Source of the DNA: Saccharopolyspora elongata
GTDB lineage: Bacteria; Actinomycetota; Actinomycetes; Mycobacteriales; Pseudonocardiaceae
Direction of reading: 5' to 3'
Assembly (NCBI RefSeq): GCF_004348985.1
Contig: NZ_SMKW01000014.1
Coordinates: 88,629 to 152,628 of the forward strand
DNA: 64,000 bases
Shown here: positions 62,697 to 64,000 of the stretch, in pieces
Position numbering within the stretch: the first letter of the stretch is position 1
Layout of the letters: each line of letters begins with the position of its first letter
Made by a program: the position numbers and the translations under genes
Notes under the pieces: model-generated
What the model was told of the DNA's origin: nothing
What the model saw: only the letters and a program-made list of their open reading frames with translations
Databases searched by the model: none

Positions 62697-62993
62697 GGGT
62701 TTTCATCCTGGTCGGGTACCGCAGCCGCGGCGTCTGACCTGCGCCTGAGTGCGCGGCCTGTCGCCAAGCGCCGTCAGGCGCTTTCGGGCCCATCCTCGCA
62801 ACTGGCACCGCCGCGGGTTCTCAGCGTTCGCCTGGCGAGGACGGCCCTGACGCCGTGTATTGGCCATACATAAAGTCAGGGCACCCACAGCCAGGCGGGC
62901 GCTGTAACTCCCGCAGGGGGGCCGCTACCGGCACCGCCACGCAGAACGAGGTTGGAAAAACCTCATTGAAATCGCGTCGGAGAGAGGACCGTG
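62697..62993. other. Gene-free region with an inverted half-repeat
   Basis: No supported gene. CATTGAAATCGCG at 62964-62976 is the exact reverse complement of CGCGATTTCAATG at 62658-62670, so 13-bp inverted repeats flank a 293-bp interior. A hairpin GAGGTT-GGAAA-AACCTC is at 62948-62964. TTGGCCATACATAAAG near 62861 is A/T-rich and may be promoter sequence for the methyltransferase gene. Confidence 0.4.
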
Positions 62994-63725
62994 ATGCGTA
63001 CCTGGCGGAAGCAGGCGCGGCCGCAGGTGACGCCGAGCCCGAACATCTGGCACTGGCCCGAGCTCTTCGAACTGGAGAACCGCGCACAGGATTCCACCGG
63101 CGCGTTGTGGCAGGCGCTGCGGGAGCGCTGCAACTGGGGCGGGCTGGACGTCGTCGACATCGGCTGCGGCGACGGCTTCCACCTTCCGCTGTTCGCCGCC
63201 GCGGCCAGGACGGTCATCGGCATCGAGCCGCACCCGCCGCTGGCCGAGCGGGCCCGTGCCCGGATGGCGGGCACGCCGGGCGTCGACGTCCGCATCGCGC
63301 CTGCCCAGCAGTTGCCGCTCGCCGACGCCAGCGTCGACCTGGTGCATGCCCGCACGGCGTACTTCTTCGGCCCCGGCTGCGAACCGGGCCTGGCCGAGGC
63401 GGAGCGGGTGCTCCGCCCGGGCGGGGTGATCGCGATCGTCGACCTGGACGCGTCGAGCTCGCCGTACGGGGATTGGATGCGGGCGGACGCGCCGCAGGTC
63501 GACCCGCATGCGATCGAGTCGTTCTTCCAGCGCCACGGCTTCGACAGCGCCTCCGTGGACACGCAGTGGCGCTTCGACGACCGGGAGACCCTCGAAAAGG
63601 TGCTGGGCATCGAGTTCTCCGCGAAGGTCGCCGCCCGCGCGGTTCGCGAGGTGCCCGACCGCACGGTTCCGGTCGGCTACCGCGTCCGGACCCGCCGCAA
63701 GCCGACCGGCCTGCTGCGCGCCTGA
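62994..63725 (+). CDS. Class I SAM-dependent methyltransferase
   Basis: 243 aa from ATG 62994, preceded by GAGAGAGGACC; GTG at 62991 is possible. VVDIGCGDGFHLPLF (motif I), GIEPHPPLAERARARM (acidic residue at the end of strand 2), LPLADASVDLVHARTAYFF and RVLRPGGVIAIVDLD (motifs II-III). Methyltransferase_11 type; substrate unknown. It is not part of the conserved cdsA neighbourhood and may be recently gained. Confidence 0.88.
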   Translation: MRTWRKQARPQVTPSPNIWHWPELFELENRAQDSTGALWQALRERCNWGGLDVVDIGCGDGFHLPLFAAAARTVIGIEPHPPLAERARARMAGTPGVDVRIAPAQQLPLADASVDLVHARTAYFFGPGCEPGLAEAERVLRPGGVIAIVDLDASSSPYGDWMRADAPQVDPHAIESFFQRHGFDSASVDTQWRFDDRETLEKVLGIEFSAKVAARAVREVPDRTVPVGYRVRTRRKPTGLLRA

Positions 63726-63747
63726 GCGATGTAATGGTTGAACTGGC

Positions 63748-64000
63748 CTAGTCCCAATGCCGGTCGTTTAGGTTGTCGCGTGGCCGGTATCCTGCGTACT
63801 TGTGGATCTTGAGGCAGGTGCGGGCGCGGGTGTCAGCGTGGCCGATCGGGCCGCCGTCGGTGTGCTGGCCCGAACGTTCCCTGTGGAATTGGTCGATCGA
63901 GTTATTGATCAGTACTGGCGTAGGGAACAGCGGACCCGCGCACTGCCCGCCCGGCTGATGTTCTACTTCACGCTGGTCTTGTGCCTGTTTCCGCACGAGT
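63748..64000 (+). mobile_element. 5' part of an IS4-family insertion sequence, cut by the window end
   Basis: The transposase start at 63802 marks an element whose right part is outside the window. The left boundary is not certain; 63748 is an estimate placed shortly after the methyltransferase stop. Terminal repeats cannot be paired because the other end is missing. Confidence 0.5.
63802..64000 (+). CDS. IS4-type transposase, N-terminal part
   Basis: 66 residues seen, open at the window end. GVLARTFPVELVDRVIDQYW and RREQRTRALPARLMFYFTL match the IS4 transposase N-terminal domain, which precedes the DDE catalytic domain. GTG at 63802 is the likely start; no ribosome site is obvious. The DDE domain is not visible, so activity cannot be judged. 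Confidence 0.7.
   Translation, partial: MDLEAGAGAGVSVADRAAVGVLARTFPVELVDRVIDQYWRREQRTRALPARLMFYFTLVLCLFPHE

Noticed and set aside
62703..62888. 61-codon minus-strand frame after cdsA
   Set aside because: Arg-rich with no ribosome site or family resemblance, and it crosses the repeat region.
63748..63996. 82-codon minus-strand frame at the window end
   Set aside because: It is antisense to the IS4-type transposase N-terminus, which has a clear family pattern.

Overview
The window is chromosomal DNA from a high-GC actinomycete, most likely Pseudonocardiaceae and possibly Saccharopolyspora. The evidence is the strong G/C bias at third codon positions, frequent GTG starts, a whiG-type sigma factor, PE/PPE-like, EspG-like and DUF3558 proteins, and gene order. 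From smc at 24 kb to cdsA at 62 kb the order smc, ftsY, amtB-glnK, ffh, rpsP-KH-rimM-trmD-rplS-lepB-rnhB, DUF2469, yraN-comM-dprA, xerC, whiG, M23 peptidase, rpsB-tsf, pyrH-frr-cdsA matches the conserved actinobacterial core locus. The genus is an inference; no rRNA gene is present.

Layout. (1) 1-3.2 kb: the 3' part of a sensor kinase, a cluster of small palindromes, and an asparagine synthetase on the minus strand. (2) 3.5-11.6 kb: a potassium-uptake operon, small ORF-kdpF-kdpA-kdpB, a 177-bp gap full of palindromes, kdpC, then kdpD-kdpE. (3) 11.6-20.3 kb: a type VII (ESX-like) accessory island of two divergent operons without secretion-machine genes. The minus operon holds an SseB-like protein, an EspC-like protein, a 521-aa WXG-type protein and an unknown. 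The plus operon holds PE-like, DUF3558 lipoprotein, PPE-like, EspG-like, YbaB-like, EspC-like, WXG membrane and small membrane proteins. (4) 20.4-23.9 kb: accessory genes, including a P-loop kinase, a Cys-rich secreted protein, a HTH-membrane-NBR1-Ig protein, a Zn-ribbon protein and acylphosphatase. (5) 24.1-33.2 kb: smc and ftsY, separated by a zinc-finger anti-sigma-like protein, a proline-rich membrane protein, a sodium:solute symporter and anhydro-MurNAc kinase. (6) 33.3-38.8 kb: an ArsR-SRPBCC-DUF899 cluster, a GntR/MFS pair and amtB-glnK. (7) 38.8-42 kb: a highly structured intergenic region, a P-loop kinase and a DEAD-box helicase. (8) 42.1-62.6 kb: core genes for protein targeting, translation, DNA uptake and processing, sigma-WhiG, nucleotide and phospholipid synthesis. 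(9) 62.6-64 kb: repeats, a methyltransferase and the start of an IS4-type element.

The accessory islands and intergenic regions carry at least four families of short dispersed palindromes: TTTTAGGCAAAA; TTTCAATGGAAA; GTGCGTACTTTTGG with a TGCCAT core; and a GCAATTTC-TCG-GAAATTGC type. Some lie inside operons, notably between kdpB and kdpC. The most unexplained items are the orphan ESX-like island, these repeat families, and the three-hairpin region at 39.0-39.2 kb. No tRNA, rRNA or CRISPR array was seen.
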